DNA of 36,247 nucleotides from Anaerolineaceae bacterium (GCA_019429225.1 JAHYJK010000014.1:1-36247), one strand, 5' to 3'; counted from the first letter of the stretch, positions 16,415 to 24,347 are shown. The notes: a model not told the origin generated them from the sequence alone. A program made the numbers and translations.

Positions 16415-16723
16415 ATGTTCAAAGCAGTCTGCCCAGCTTGCGGTGAGGATATTACTTTTGATGAAGACTTACAAATCGGGCAAAATACGGTTTGTCCCAG
16501 GTGCCAGGAATTATTGGCAGTTGTAATGACTGATCCATTGATCTTAGATCTTTACACATTTGCAAACGCTGCCCCGCAATGGTTTGATAGTGAGAAGCAG
16601 GAAGCAGCGAAGAAACATGAACGGAAGAACAAACATCGTCATATTGCAATTGATAATTACGATGAAGATTATTTGCGTAGATCAGGAAAAAAAATCCGAA
16701 ATAAAAATCGTATCGATTGGTAA
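16415..16723 (+). CDS. Small zinc-ribbon protein, LysW-like N-terminus
   Basis: This is a 102-residue protein with an N-terminal zinc ribbon: CPACGEDITFDEDLQIGQ and then CPRCQELLAVV. The two CPxC knuckles, spacing and acidic strand match the fold of LysW, the amino-group carrier of lysine/arginine biosynthesis. It lacks LysW's EDWGE end. Instead a helical, lysine/histidine-rich tail follows (KKHERKNKHRHIAIDNYDED), ending NKNRIDW. The tail suggests nucleic-acid or protein binding rather than carrier function. A good ribosome site AGGAG precedes the ATG. It is a single gene, closed by a strong terminator. Function unknown. Confidence 0.78.
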   Translation: MFKAVCPACGEDITFDEDLQIGQNTVCPRCQELLAVVMTDPLILDLYTFANAAPQWFDSEKQEAAKKHERKNKHRHIAIDNYDEDYLRRSGKKIRNKNRIDW

Positions 16724-16738
16724 ATACTTGAAATAATA

Positions 16739-16777
16739 AAAGGAGTTTTTGAGAAAATCCCTCTCAAAAACTCCTTT
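16739..16777. terminator. Strong bidirectional terminator
   Basis: A perfect 16-bp stem (16739-16754 with 16762-16777) with a 7-base loop starts with AAAGGAG and ends with CTCCTTT. It lies between two convergent genes (ends at 16723 and 16800) and is A-rich on the left, T-rich on the right, as expected for a terminator used in both directions. Confidence 0.85.
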
Positions 16778-16799
16778 CGCAAACATCTATTATTAATAT

Positions 16800-17957
16800 T
16801 TACTTACGAGCGCCATTCACAATCCAGATCCGAACTCGTTCGAGTTCTTCATCGCTAAATTGACCAGGGTGTTCGTTACCAGGCGCTTGAATTTGCATAA
16901 TCAGACTTTCGTCTGGTCTTCCTGGAATGACCGCCATACCACTGTCGCCACCTTGAATGATGCCACTGTAGGTTTTGACCGACAATCCACCAGATTCGCC
17001 ATGACAGAGCCCACATTTTTGTTCAAAGAGGTAATCGATACCGCCGTCCCAGCTATTGGCTACCATCATGTCTGGAGTCGGGGATGGAATTTGGGTAGGG
17101 AATGGGGTTGGTGTACGGGGCACAAAAACGTCCACCTCAGCATAAACCCGCGGAACGGTTGTTATGGCTGTTTCTTCATAATTCGCCAGGAATATAACCA
17201 AACCGACCATGAAGACAGAGAAAACGATGGATACTGGAGTAAATAACTTCATTCTCTTCTTGTAAACAACCGGATCAATCTCTGGTTCTGGTTCTCCCAT
17301 TTCAATCTTCTCTAATTCTGCGCCATGTTCTTCAACCATTTCATGGTGTGTCAAAAATCCTTTGAACATGGACCAATTCCATTTTTTGATGTGAACATGA
17401 TAGAAATGCCATAAAAGAATTGCCAATACAGCCAGGACAGCTTCGAGCCCATGTGCTACTTTTGCAGCAGGAACAAATTCGCCAGGAAATAATCTTGTTG
17501 TTAATATAGGGTTCCAGAGCATAAAACCGGTTAATCCCATCAGGAAATAACCCCAGATCATGGCAAGATACTCCATTTTTTCGGCATAATTGTAGCGCGG
17601 CATTTTTGGACCTTCTTTTCTCAGTCCAATGTTATGCAATAACTCATGAATTGCATCAAATCCGTCTTTGATACCGGGAATCATGGTGGCTTCTTTTCGT
17701 TTTACATACAGGAGATAAGCCAACAAAATGAAGTGATAAACGCCTTCCAGGAAAAATGTGATCGCCGCAATACGATGAATGATGCGAACGATTTCAATTC
17801 CACCCAGGAAACTAATCAGAGCAATCGAGACACTATTGAGAGCATATTTTTGAATCAATCCTGTGACTGCCAGGGTGGAAAATGACAGGATCAATAAAAT
17901 GTGTTCAAGACGTCTGGCGACATTAAACCGTTCGTATTTTTTATTATGATCAGTCAT
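16800..17957 (-). CDS. Cytochrome b (FdnI/b561-like) fused to monoheme cytochrome c
   Basis: This is a membrane protein of 385 residues with two parts. Residues about 1-270 form a di-heme cytochrome b domain of the prokaryotic b561/formate dehydrogenase gamma type, with four core helices. Candidate heme ligands include His in RLEHILL, RIIHRIAA, VYHFILL and LLWHFYHVHIKKW; a fifth helix precedes the export side. A Pro/Thr linker (PTPFPTQIPSPTP, about 283-297) leads to a small cytochrome c domain with one CGLCH near 315 and a late Met (QIQAPGNEHPGQF region). The role is probably quinol oxidation with transfer to a c heme in one polypeptide. It overlaps the nonaheme gene by 8 bp, so they form an operon. 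The c domain is homologous to the C-terminus of the protein at 19522. Confidence 0.88.
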   Translation of the reverse strand: MTDHNKKYERFNVARRLEHILLILSFSTLAVTGLIQKYALNSVSIALISFLGGIEIVRIIHRIAAITFFLEGVYHFILLAYLLYVKRKEATMIPGIKDGFDAIHELLHNIGLRKEGPKMPRYNYAEKMEYLAMIWGYFLMGLTGFMLWNPILTTRLFPGEFVPAAKVAHGLEAVLAVLAILLWHFYHVHIKKWNWSMFKGFLTHHEMVEEHGAELEKIEMGEPEPEIDPVVYKKRMKLFTPVSIVFSVFMVGLVIFLANYEETAITTVPRVYAEVDVFVPRTPTPFPTQIPSPTPDMMVANSWDGGIDYLFEQKCGLCHGESGGLSVKTYSGIIQGGDSGMAVIPGRPDESLIMQIQAPGNEHPGQFSDEELERVRIWIVNGARK

Positions 17958-19140
17958 GTTTAATTACCTCCTCACCTTCCACCGGAACTTCAACAGGTTT
18001 GGGTTTAATGAATTTCATCCGCAACCGGCGATAAGCGTCACTTACGACGAAGATTGCCATACCCCCCAGTACTCCAGGGATCAGGATTTGATAGAAGAGG
18101 GTTACATAATAAACGATAGGATAATTATCTTTGTCCGGAATGTAGTGGCTCAACCAGGTATCCGGGAAATTTGTAGTAGCATCCGGGTGACAGCTCTGGC
18201 AGGCTACCAACATATTCTGTTTGACAGAAAGTCCTTTGTTAGGATCATTGACAGAAAGAATATTGTGAATACCATGGCAATCGTAACAAACAGCTTTGTT
18301 GGTTGTTTGACCGGGTTCTGTGATTTCGAATAAGGTTACGGTAGTTCCATGAAAGTCAGCAACATAGGTATCCAGTACCTGAGTGGATAGACCATACTTG
18401 TCCATAATGGAAGCGTTGGTATGGCAACCAGCACATAAATAAACTGAGCTATTTCTAAATTCAGCTGTACTGGTATCTTCCATGGTATGGACACCATGGC
18501 AATCAATACAACCAGGCACATCCTGATTGTCATCCTTAATCATTGCTTCGCCGTGAACGCTGTTTGCATATTCCTGAAAAATTCCATTGTGGCAATTCGC
18601 GCAAACTTCAGAATGTTCAGTTTTAGTAAGTTCTTCCATGTAGGGTTGGGCATGTGGGTCATGACAGTTTGAACAGGTAGGTGCGTTTATTTCACCTTGA
18701 CTGAGTAAGAAACCATGGATGCTATCTTTTGTCTGGTTAGCCTGTACTTCATGACACTCAACACAGGCAGTATCTCGTTGAAGTTGATATTCATGCAACG
18801 TTCGAGCAGTTTTTATCGGGTGTGGAAAACCAGAAATATCTTTATGACATTGCACACAGCCAATCTGGTTTCGGTCATGTGTCGAGTCAGCAAAGTCAGC
18901 TAATTCTACTTGGATATATAAAATTTCTCCACTGGGTAGCTGTACCGGATTATACGCTTCTGCGTGACAACTTAAGCAATACACATTGGAGGTCGTGTCA
19001 ATTTGTGGTAGTGAACCATCTTCAGATTGTGCCACCACTTTTTCTGGTGGAATCAATAAATCCACAATTAAAAACAACATAACAATGGCAGTTAGGAGAA
19101 GAAGAATACGCCCAACGTTGAGGAGATTAATTCTCTTCAT
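17950..19140 (-). CDS. Membrane-anchored nonaheme cytochrome c
   Basis: This is a 396-residue multiheme cytochrome. The ATG at 19140 follows AAGGAGA. An N-terminal signal anchor (about residues 11-29) leads to an extracytoplasmic domain with nine CxxCH motifs in order: CLSCH, CVQCH, CVECH, CSNCH, CANCH, CIDCH, CAGCH, CYDCH, CQSCH. A second hydrophobic helix near 343-367 is followed by a basic cytoplasmic tail, so the protein is tethered at both ends. Extra histidines (GVHTMED, GIHNI, DPHAQ) offer distal ligands. It resembles cytochrome c3/NrfB-type electron wires rather than an enzyme: no known active-site motif such as CxxCK is present. It is co-transcribed with the cytochrome b fusion, which is the likely electron donor. 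Confidence 0.9.
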   Translation of the reverse strand: MKRINLLNVGRILLLLTAIVMLFLIVDLLIPPEKVVAQSEDGSLPQIDTTSNVYCLSCHAEAYNPVQLPSGEILYIQVELADFADSTHDRNQIGCVQCHKDISGFPHPIKTARTLHEYQLQRDTACVECHEVQANQTKDSIHGFLLSQGEINAPTCSNCHDPHAQPYMEELTKTEHSEVCANCHNGIFQEYANSVHGEAMIKDDNQDVPGCIDCHGVHTMEDTSTAEFRNSSVYLCAGCHTNASIMDKYGLSTQVLDTYVADFHGTTVTLFEITEPGQTTNKAVCYDCHGIHNILSVNDPNKGLSVKQNMLVACQSCHPDATTNFPDTWLSHYIPDKDNYPIVYYVTLFYQILIPGVLGGMAIFVVSDAYRRLRMKFIKPKPVEVPVEGEEVIKHD

Positions 19141-19277
19141 GTGTTTCTCCTTGTTCAAATGACAGATAGGGAAATCCCATTTTGTGAAAAAAACTTTCTT
19201 TTGAATTATGAACATTAATTATATATTAAAAAAAACATTTATTAGCAGCCAAAATTGCCCAATGAAAAAAAGGGCGT

Positions 19278-19293
19278 TGTGAATATTTTCACT
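19278..19293. promoter_or_regulatory. CRP/FNR-family-like site upstream of the cytochrome operon
   Basis: The sequence TGTGA-N6-TCACT matches nine of ten bases of the CRP-type consensus TGTGA-N6-TCACA, with a perfect inner GTGAA/TTCAC dyad. It lies about 138 bp upstream of the nonaheme ATG at 19140. CRP/FNR regulators often control anaerobic respiration genes. The regulator itself is not in the window. Confidence 0.45.
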
Positions 19294-19473
19294 TTGTTAT
19301 TCCTTTTTTACAATATGATATCTGTCTGTAATCAATTGATCGATATCCCTTTTTGATGATTATTAGGCTATTGAATAATATAGTTTTTACTTATAGAAAA
19401 AGCTGATTTTAAGATATGCCCTTATTTTCCGGCAAAATCACAACTCTTGTAAACAGAGAATCTTAATTAAAAT

Positions 19474-19504
19474 ACGAGACTGATTTTTCTGAAATCAGTC
19501 TCGT
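19474..19504 (-). terminator. Rho-independent terminator after the NapC-like gene
   Basis: A perfect 13-bp GC-containing stem (ACGAGACTGATTT with its complement, 5-base loop) lies 18 bp beyond the stop of the minus-strand gene and is followed on that strand by ATTTTAATTAA. It separates two cytochrome transcription units. Confidence 0.85.
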
Positions 19505-19521
19505 CGTGAGGCGAAACTTAA

Positions 19522-21222
19522 TTATTCTTGTGCGCCAGCATTTATCCAGGCAATGATTTGTTCCAATTGTTGATTGGTGAATTGACCAAAATGAGGAGGT
19601 TCGGTCTGTTGTGTCACAACCAGAAGACTATTTTCTGCATCGCCGGGGATAATAATTGCGCCATTATCTCCACCCTGCATAATGCTCTCATAACTACTGA
19701 GGTTGACCCCACCTAAACCACCGGCAGCATGGCAACTCAAACAGACTGTGAAAGAATTGGAGATGTTTGTGTAACTGGGGGGTATGCCTTCCTGTACCGG
19801 GACTTCAATTGGTTCCGGTGTGGGTGAAGATTCGATTAATGCACTGAGAATCTGACGTAATCGTGGTGCGTCAAAACCTGCATATTCCCAGGCCTGGCCA
19901 TGGCAACCAGAATTGCTACAAAAAGAGGTGTTACTGGATCCACCCGGATCACCCATAGTATGGCAATTTTCACAGGTATTATCAACTACTACGTGATGAA
20001 CGGTGATCCAATTGGTGTCTTTGTGCGATGAAGGTTCGATACCTGTGCTGATTTCAATATTGGTAACGAAATCTTCAGGCCTGGAGACGACCGGGATTGA
20101 GTGGCATAAGTTGCACTCCAACCTCACGGCTTCATTTTCATTTGAAAGATGTTTACCATCATGACAACGGAAGCAGCCTGGTGAGGTTAGATGTTGGCTG
20201 TTATCCGGATGTGTATCCCAACGCATTTCCTGATCGATGAACACATTCTCCTGGTAATATTTCCAAAGCACTTCTATGGTTGCTTCCAGATCTGCTCGAT
20301 ATTTTGCATATGCAATGGGGAAATTCTGTTCATAATTCGGGAGAAGTTTTTCAATATTTGCGCGGGCATCGTCGTAGGTTTCAAAATTTCCTTTTAAGGC
20401 AGTGACCGCATAATTCCGGATATAGGGAATATCTTTGTTGATTTCTCCTCTGGCTAACATATTTTGCACTGCCTGATCTGGATACTCAATAAAATGTGCA
20501 GTTCGATTATGGCAGGACATACAATCCATATTAACAAGTTCATCTTCTTTAATTTGACTGACATCAAAATCCAACTCTGTATCTACAAATTCAGTAAAAC
20601 TACCATCTTTATTAACAACACGGATATAAGGGATTTCCTGCATGCGCTCATCGGTCGGGTAAAATAGAACCGGATTCTCGATATGCCAATGAATACCAAA
20701 CCCTAATCCTTCGCGCTCACTGCCACCGCCTGTTTTCATAATCAGGTACGTTGTGGTTTCGGTATTATTTTCATCCTGAGCATAATGTTTGAAGTCAATT
20801 AATGTGTCATTAGAAAAAACCTGGGGATAATGACAGGTCTCACAAACATCTCTGGCAGGACGCATGTTACGCGCTATGATGGGATACTCATAATTATTGA
20901 GCACCATGGCTGAACCTGTTTGCCAGGAGTACTCAATTTTTCGAATAATCTGCGTTCCTAATTCAGCACGACCGAGGTGGCAATCCTCACAGGTGACTCT
21001 GGCATGGTCAGAATTGAGATGGGTAATGTATTGTGGAGGCATGGTATGACAGGTAGTCCCACAAAAGTCGATGGTATTGGTATATGCCCATGCTTCTGTA
21101 GAAAACAATCCTGCTGCGATAATTAAAAAAATTATAATTCCATAAGGTAAAAGCTTCATACCTGTGCTTGCTTCGGCTGGCGGGAGGAAGATTTTCTTAA
21201 TCCAATTACCCTTTTTTTTCAT
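19522..21222 (-). CDS. NapC/NirT-like membrane-anchored nonaheme cytochrome c
   Basis: This 566-residue protein starts at the ATG at 21222 (GAGGTG upstream). One membrane helix near residues 24-42 is followed by a NapC/NirT/NrfH-type region (FCGTTCHTMPP, then HARVTCEDCHLG), the class that takes electrons from menaquinol. There are nine probable c-heme sites. Seven are CxxCH (CEDCH, CETCH, CMSCH, CFRCH, CNLCH, CENCH, CLSCH). The first is CGTTCH with three residues between cysteines (21046-21063), and another is CSNSGCH with four (19900-19920). After a linker SPTPEPIEVPV near 470, the C-terminal module holds the last heme and is homologous to the c domain of the cytochrome b fusion. It is preceded by the decaheme gene and a terminator. 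Confidence 0.9.
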   Translation of the reverse strand: MKKKGNWIKKIFLPPAEASTGMKLLPYGIIIFLIIAAGLFSTEAWAYTNTIDFCGTTCHTMPPQYITHLNSDHARVTCEDCHLGRAELGTQIIRKIEYSWQTGSAMVLNNYEYPIIARNMRPARDVCETCHYPQVFSNDTLIDFKHYAQDENNTETTTYLIMKTGGGSEREGLGFGIHWHIENPVLFYPTDERMQEIPYIRVVNKDGSFTEFVDTELDFDVSQIKEDELVNMDCMSCHNRTAHFIEYPDQAVQNMLARGEINKDIPYIRNYAVTALKGNFETYDDARANIEKLLPNYEQNFPIAYAKYRADLEATIEVLWKYYQENVFIDQEMRWDTHPDNSQHLTSPGCFRCHDGKHLSNENEAVRLECNLCHSIPVVSRPEDFVTNIEISTGIEPSSHKDTNWITVHHVVVDNTCENCHTMGDPGGSSNTSFCSNSGCHGQAWEYAGFDAPRLRQILSALIESSPTPEPIEVPVQEGIPPSYTNISNSFTVCLSCHAAGGLGGVNLSSYESIMQGGDNGAIIIPGDAENSLLVVTQQTEPPHFGQFTNQQLEQIIAWINAGAQE

Positions 21223-21278
21223 AATGTTCACCTCGGAAAATTGATTGTGCTTTTTGGAACGATCGGATCTGAAATTAA

Positions 21279-21311
21279 AAAATCCCATGGGCTAATCACC
21301 CATGGGATTTT
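21279..21311 (-). terminator. Rho-independent terminator between decaheme and NapC-like genes
   Basis: A perfect 13-bp stem (AAAATCCCATGGG with its complement, 7-base loop) lies 12 bp after the decaheme stop, and the minus strand continues TTTTTTAATTTC. Only 56 bp separate it from the next start codon at 21222, so the following gene probably depends partly on read-through. Confidence 0.85.
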
Positions 21312-21322
21312 GGCTAAACTAC

Positions 21323-23476
21323 TTAGGGACGAACAAGACCAGTTACATCACCACCAACATCTTCAATTGAATCAAACAATACTTGTAAGATGTAAGTTGG
21401 ATTATGAGCAAAAGCTCCTGGATCTTTCATGGCATATTGGAAATTATAAGCTGCTCTGAGCAAACGTGGTGACCAGCTCTTGTATCCGTTACCATAATTC
21501 GCTTCATCAGGATCAGCTTCACCATTGGCATTGGTGTCATTGAAGAAATAAGGATATGTATGGGATTCATAGACCAATGGATTTCCTTGTTCTACTGATT
21601 TTGCTTTCAAAGCCTCATACAGTTTCTCAATGAGTGTCTCCACTTCGCCGGCGATACCTTCGGTGGCGCCATCACCATCATAATCTTCTGTTAATTTAAG
21701 GCGGATGGTGTCGGGATTATCAGTTTGATGACATCCCTGGCAGGTTTGTGTTTTGACATCGAGACCATGCACGTCATGGCAATCGACACAGGTGGAAAAA
21801 CCTGCTACGTGTGCAAATTGGCCTGCATATTCTTTGCCTTCATATTCATAAACACCTTTGACATCTGTGCCAAAGAGTGTTGCGCCAGCTGCAAAGTAGT
21901 GGACATTGCGGAAGCTGAGGCCATCTACTACAACATCAGGACCATTTGTCCCAATCACACGATTCACACTGACGGTTGACTCGCGACCCTGGTGACAATT
22001 GAGACACAGGTTAGCGGATGGTTTTTCAGCAAAACCAACTTTTGCCCCACTGGGGAAGGTGACGGTTTCCATTGCATAAACCGCAGGCCATTCAGCTGTG
22101 TTATGGCAGGATTCACACCATAATCCACTGGTCGGTGCATTAGAAATATTAACACCTTCTTTGATGAATTGTGGTAAGCCAGTAGCAGCGTGACATTTGG
22201 CACACGCGGCAGGTACAGCACCATCGGCATCCCAATGGCGCCAGGCTTCTGTGTTGCTGGCAAAGTGACCGGCATCATCACGAGCTGCGGTGCTCAGGTC
22301 TACTGGAGTGTCCACGACTGTATTGAGATCAGCGATAGAATCGTGTAAAAGCTGGACTAAATATTTCCCACCATGGGCATAACCACCGGGGTCTTTGCTG
22401 ACAGTCTGGAAGTTATAGGCTGCTTTGACCAGGCGAGGTGTCCATGATTTATACGCATTGGGGAATACTGCTTCGTCTGCAGTTAAATCGCCATCAGCAT
22501 TGGTATCATTGAAGAAATAGGGATAAGTGTGGGAATCATAACCAATTGGCATTTTGACAACTTCAGCAGCATAAGTCTGCATGGCTGTGAAGGTCATTTC
22601 TTTCAATCCTTCAAGCTCAAAGAATATGCCTTCAGCTACATCACCATCCCCATCGTAATCTACAAAGGAAGATGGTTCGCGTATGGCTCGTAAATCCTCT
22701 ACACTATTAGCTTCATGACATTGAGCACAGGTACCAAGTTCCAATTCCAAAGAATGGGGATTGTGACAATCCTGGCAGGTTTGTACACCTGGGACATGCT
22801 CGAAGAGTGTGTCATAGGTCATGCCATCATATTCGTATCCGCCATTGACTTCTGTTCCATAGCGGCTGACGGCTGCGGCATAATAGTGAATATTAATGAA
22901 ACCTAGATTCTCAGATACGGTGTCATCATCCACACCAGCAGATGTAACGGCGTCATCAACCTGAACCTTGGATGCACGCCCCTGGTGGCAGGTCATACAG
23001 ACAGCTTCACTCCCCAGTCCGGTGAGTTCAACCCCAGAGGGGAACTTAACGGTCGTCAAAGCCATGGTGGCATCGTTGTGGCAGGTTTGGCATTCGATAA
23101 CAGTGTCAACAGGTGCGTTGGCATCAACAACAAACATCTCACTACCATCTGCACCGACAAAGTCCAGGAAACCACCGGAACTATGGCATGTGGCACAGGC
23201 TACAGGAACTTCCATGGGATCTTCTTCATCCCAATGACGAAAAGCTTCTGCTTCTTTGTCAGCATGGGGTGAGTTTTTCCACAATTCCTCAAATGGAGCG
23301 GCGACTGTTTCCGGCAGTTCCGGGCAAGGGGCAGGTTCTGGACAAGCCTGGGTGGGGGCCGTCACAGGAGCCTCTTCAACAGTAGTTTCTGGAGTCTGAG
23401 CACAAGCGGAAAGTAACAGAACCGCCAGTCCGAGGATTACAACTAAGGTGAATTTAATTTTTGAATTTACTTTCAT
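21323..23476 (-). CDS. Decaheme c-type cytochrome lipoprotein, duplicated pentaheme modules
   Basis: This 717-residue protein starts at the ATG at 23476 (GAGGAG upstream). A lipoprotein signal ends LLLSAC and is followed by a Pro/Glu-rich spacer, so it should be lipid-anchored on the outer face of the membrane. It holds ten CxxCH motifs in two sets of five: CATCH, CQTCH, CMTCH, CQDCH, CAQCH and CAKCH, CESCH, CLNCH, CVDCH, CQGCH. Each half repeats the same order, from RHWD...CxxCH through FPSG, CHQGR, HYFAAG/HYYAAA and YDSHTYPYFFNDTN to a helix ending in the KDPG region. The halves start near residues 75 and 405. Asp-rich loops (DYDGDGD, NDTNADGD) look like calcium sites. It is probably an electron wire or terminal reductase to extracellular acceptors; no enzyme motif is recognised. 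Confidence 0.9.
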   Translation of the reverse strand: MKVNSKIKFTLVVILGLAVLLLSACAQTPETTVEEAPVTAPTQACPEPAPCPELPETVAAPFEELWKNSPHADKEAEAFRHWDEEDPMEVPVACATCHSSGGFLDFVGADGSEMFVVDANAPVDTVIECQTCHNDATMALTTVKFPSGVELTGLGSEAVCMTCHQGRASKVQVDDAVTSAGVDDDTVSENLGFINIHYYAAAVSRYGTEVNGGYEYDGMTYDTLFEHVPGVQTCQDCHNPHSLELELGTCAQCHEANSVEDLRAIREPSSFVDYDGDGDVAEGIFFELEGLKEMTFTAMQTYAAEVVKMPIGYDSHTYPYFFNDTNADGDLTADEAVFPNAYKSWTPRLVKAAYNFQTVSKDPGGYAHGGKYLVQLLHDSIADLNTVVDTPVDLSTAARDDAGHFASNTEAWRHWDADGAVPAACAKCHAATGLPQFIKEGVNISNAPTSGLWCESCHNTAEWPAVYAMETVTFPSGAKVGFAEKPSANLCLNCHQGRESTVSVNRVIGTNGPDVVVDGLSFRNVHYFAAGATLFGTDVKGVYEYEGKEYAGQFAHVAGFSTCVDCHDVHGLDVKTQTCQGCHQTDNPDTIRLKLTEDYDGDGATEGIAGEVETLIEKLYEALKAKSVEQGNPLVYESHTYPYFFNDTNANGEADPDEANYGNGYKSWSPRLLRAAYNFQYAMKDPGAFAHNPTYILQVLFDSIEDVGGDVTGLVRP

Positions 23477-23642
23477 GAATCTCTCCTCATTAGAATGCAA
23501 AATAAAATCGGGTAAATATTTATAAATTTACTTATGGGCACCTCCTAGATTAAAATTAAATGAGAAACAAAACCAAGTATATCAACTTTCTTTTATTAAA
23601 ACAATATTAGAAAGCAGACCAATTTTGTCAAAATTGAATTAC

Positions 23643-23672
23643 GTAAAATATTTATTGTAATAAATATTTTAC
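23643..23672. promoter_or_regulatory. 30-bp near-gapless palindrome upstream of decaheme gene
   Basis: Arms of 14 bp (23643-23656 and 23659-23672) are exact reverse complements with only GT between them. A 2-base centre is too tight for an RNA hairpin, so a protein-binding dyad is more likely. It lies about 167 bp upstream of the decaheme ATG and 178 bp before the divergent phosphoesterase ATG, in the longest intergenic stretch of this part. Confidence 0.6.
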
Positions 23673-23849
23673 ATGTTGAATAATCAGAATAATTTCTTGA
23701 AAATTTGTCACAAATAATGCGGGCATGTTTCTGTTTTTTGAACATCGCTTTGTTGACAGTTGAGCTGAAGCTAGAAATGAACCTTAATATTTTTAATGAG
23801 ATCCTTTCATTTACTGCAACAAAAATGAAAAAATGGTTAAGATTAACTC

Positions 23850-24347
23850 ATGAAAATTGGTATTTTATCGGATACACATAATCATCATTCGAATATTCAA
23901 AAGGCGTTGGTAATTTTTGAGCATCACAAACCTGATATTCTCATTTTTTGCGGTGACGCCACAACCGTCGAGGCTGTTGAGTGGTTTTGTGAGTATCCAA
24001 TCATTTACACATTTGGCAATGGAGATTTTACGACTGGTGAGATCAAAGCCTTCTTAAGAGCATATAACCAGTCGAATTTTGCCGGTTACGTTTACAAAGG
24101 TGAGTTGGGTGGAAAAAAGATTGGGGTTACCCATGGTCACCTGTTAAATTATTACGATGAAATGGTCAATGAGGGACAATTGGATTATATATATAGCGGA
24201 CATACTCATGTAAGAATGGATAAAAGAATTGGCAGAACCAGACTGATCAATCCGGGAGCGTTAGGTGGTACTTGGAAACAGAGCCGCAGTGTTGCTATTC
24301 TTGATACAGATACAGATGAACTCATTTTCGAGATACTCGAAGATTGA
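23850..24347 (+). CDS. YfcE/MJ0936-type metallophosphoesterase
   Basis: This is a 165-residue calcineurin-like phosphodiesterase. The metal-binding motifs are in order: SDTHNHHSN (DxH), FCGDATTVEA (GD), TFGNGDF (GNxD), VTHGHL (GH) and YSGHTHVRM (GHTH), then NPGALGG. Members of the MJ0936/YfcE family cleave phosphodiesters in vitro and their physiological substrate is generally unclear. Length and motif order are normal. No strong ribosome site precedes the ATG. It is convergent with the DUF2804 gene (22 bp apart) and divergent from the decaheme gene. Confidence 0.93.
   Translation: MKIGILSDTHNHHSNIQKALVIFEHHKPDILIFCGDATTVEAVEWFCEYPIIYTFGNGDFTTGEIKAFLRAYNQSNFAGYVYKGELGGKKIGVTHGHLLNYYDEMVNEGQLDYIYSGHTHVRMDKRIGRTRLINPGALGGTWKQSRSVAILDTDTDELIFEILED

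Noticed and set aside
19331-19340. ATCAATTGAT palindrome as an FNR site
   Set aside because: The FNR consensus is TTGAT-N4-ATCAA; here the halves face the wrong way with no spacer.
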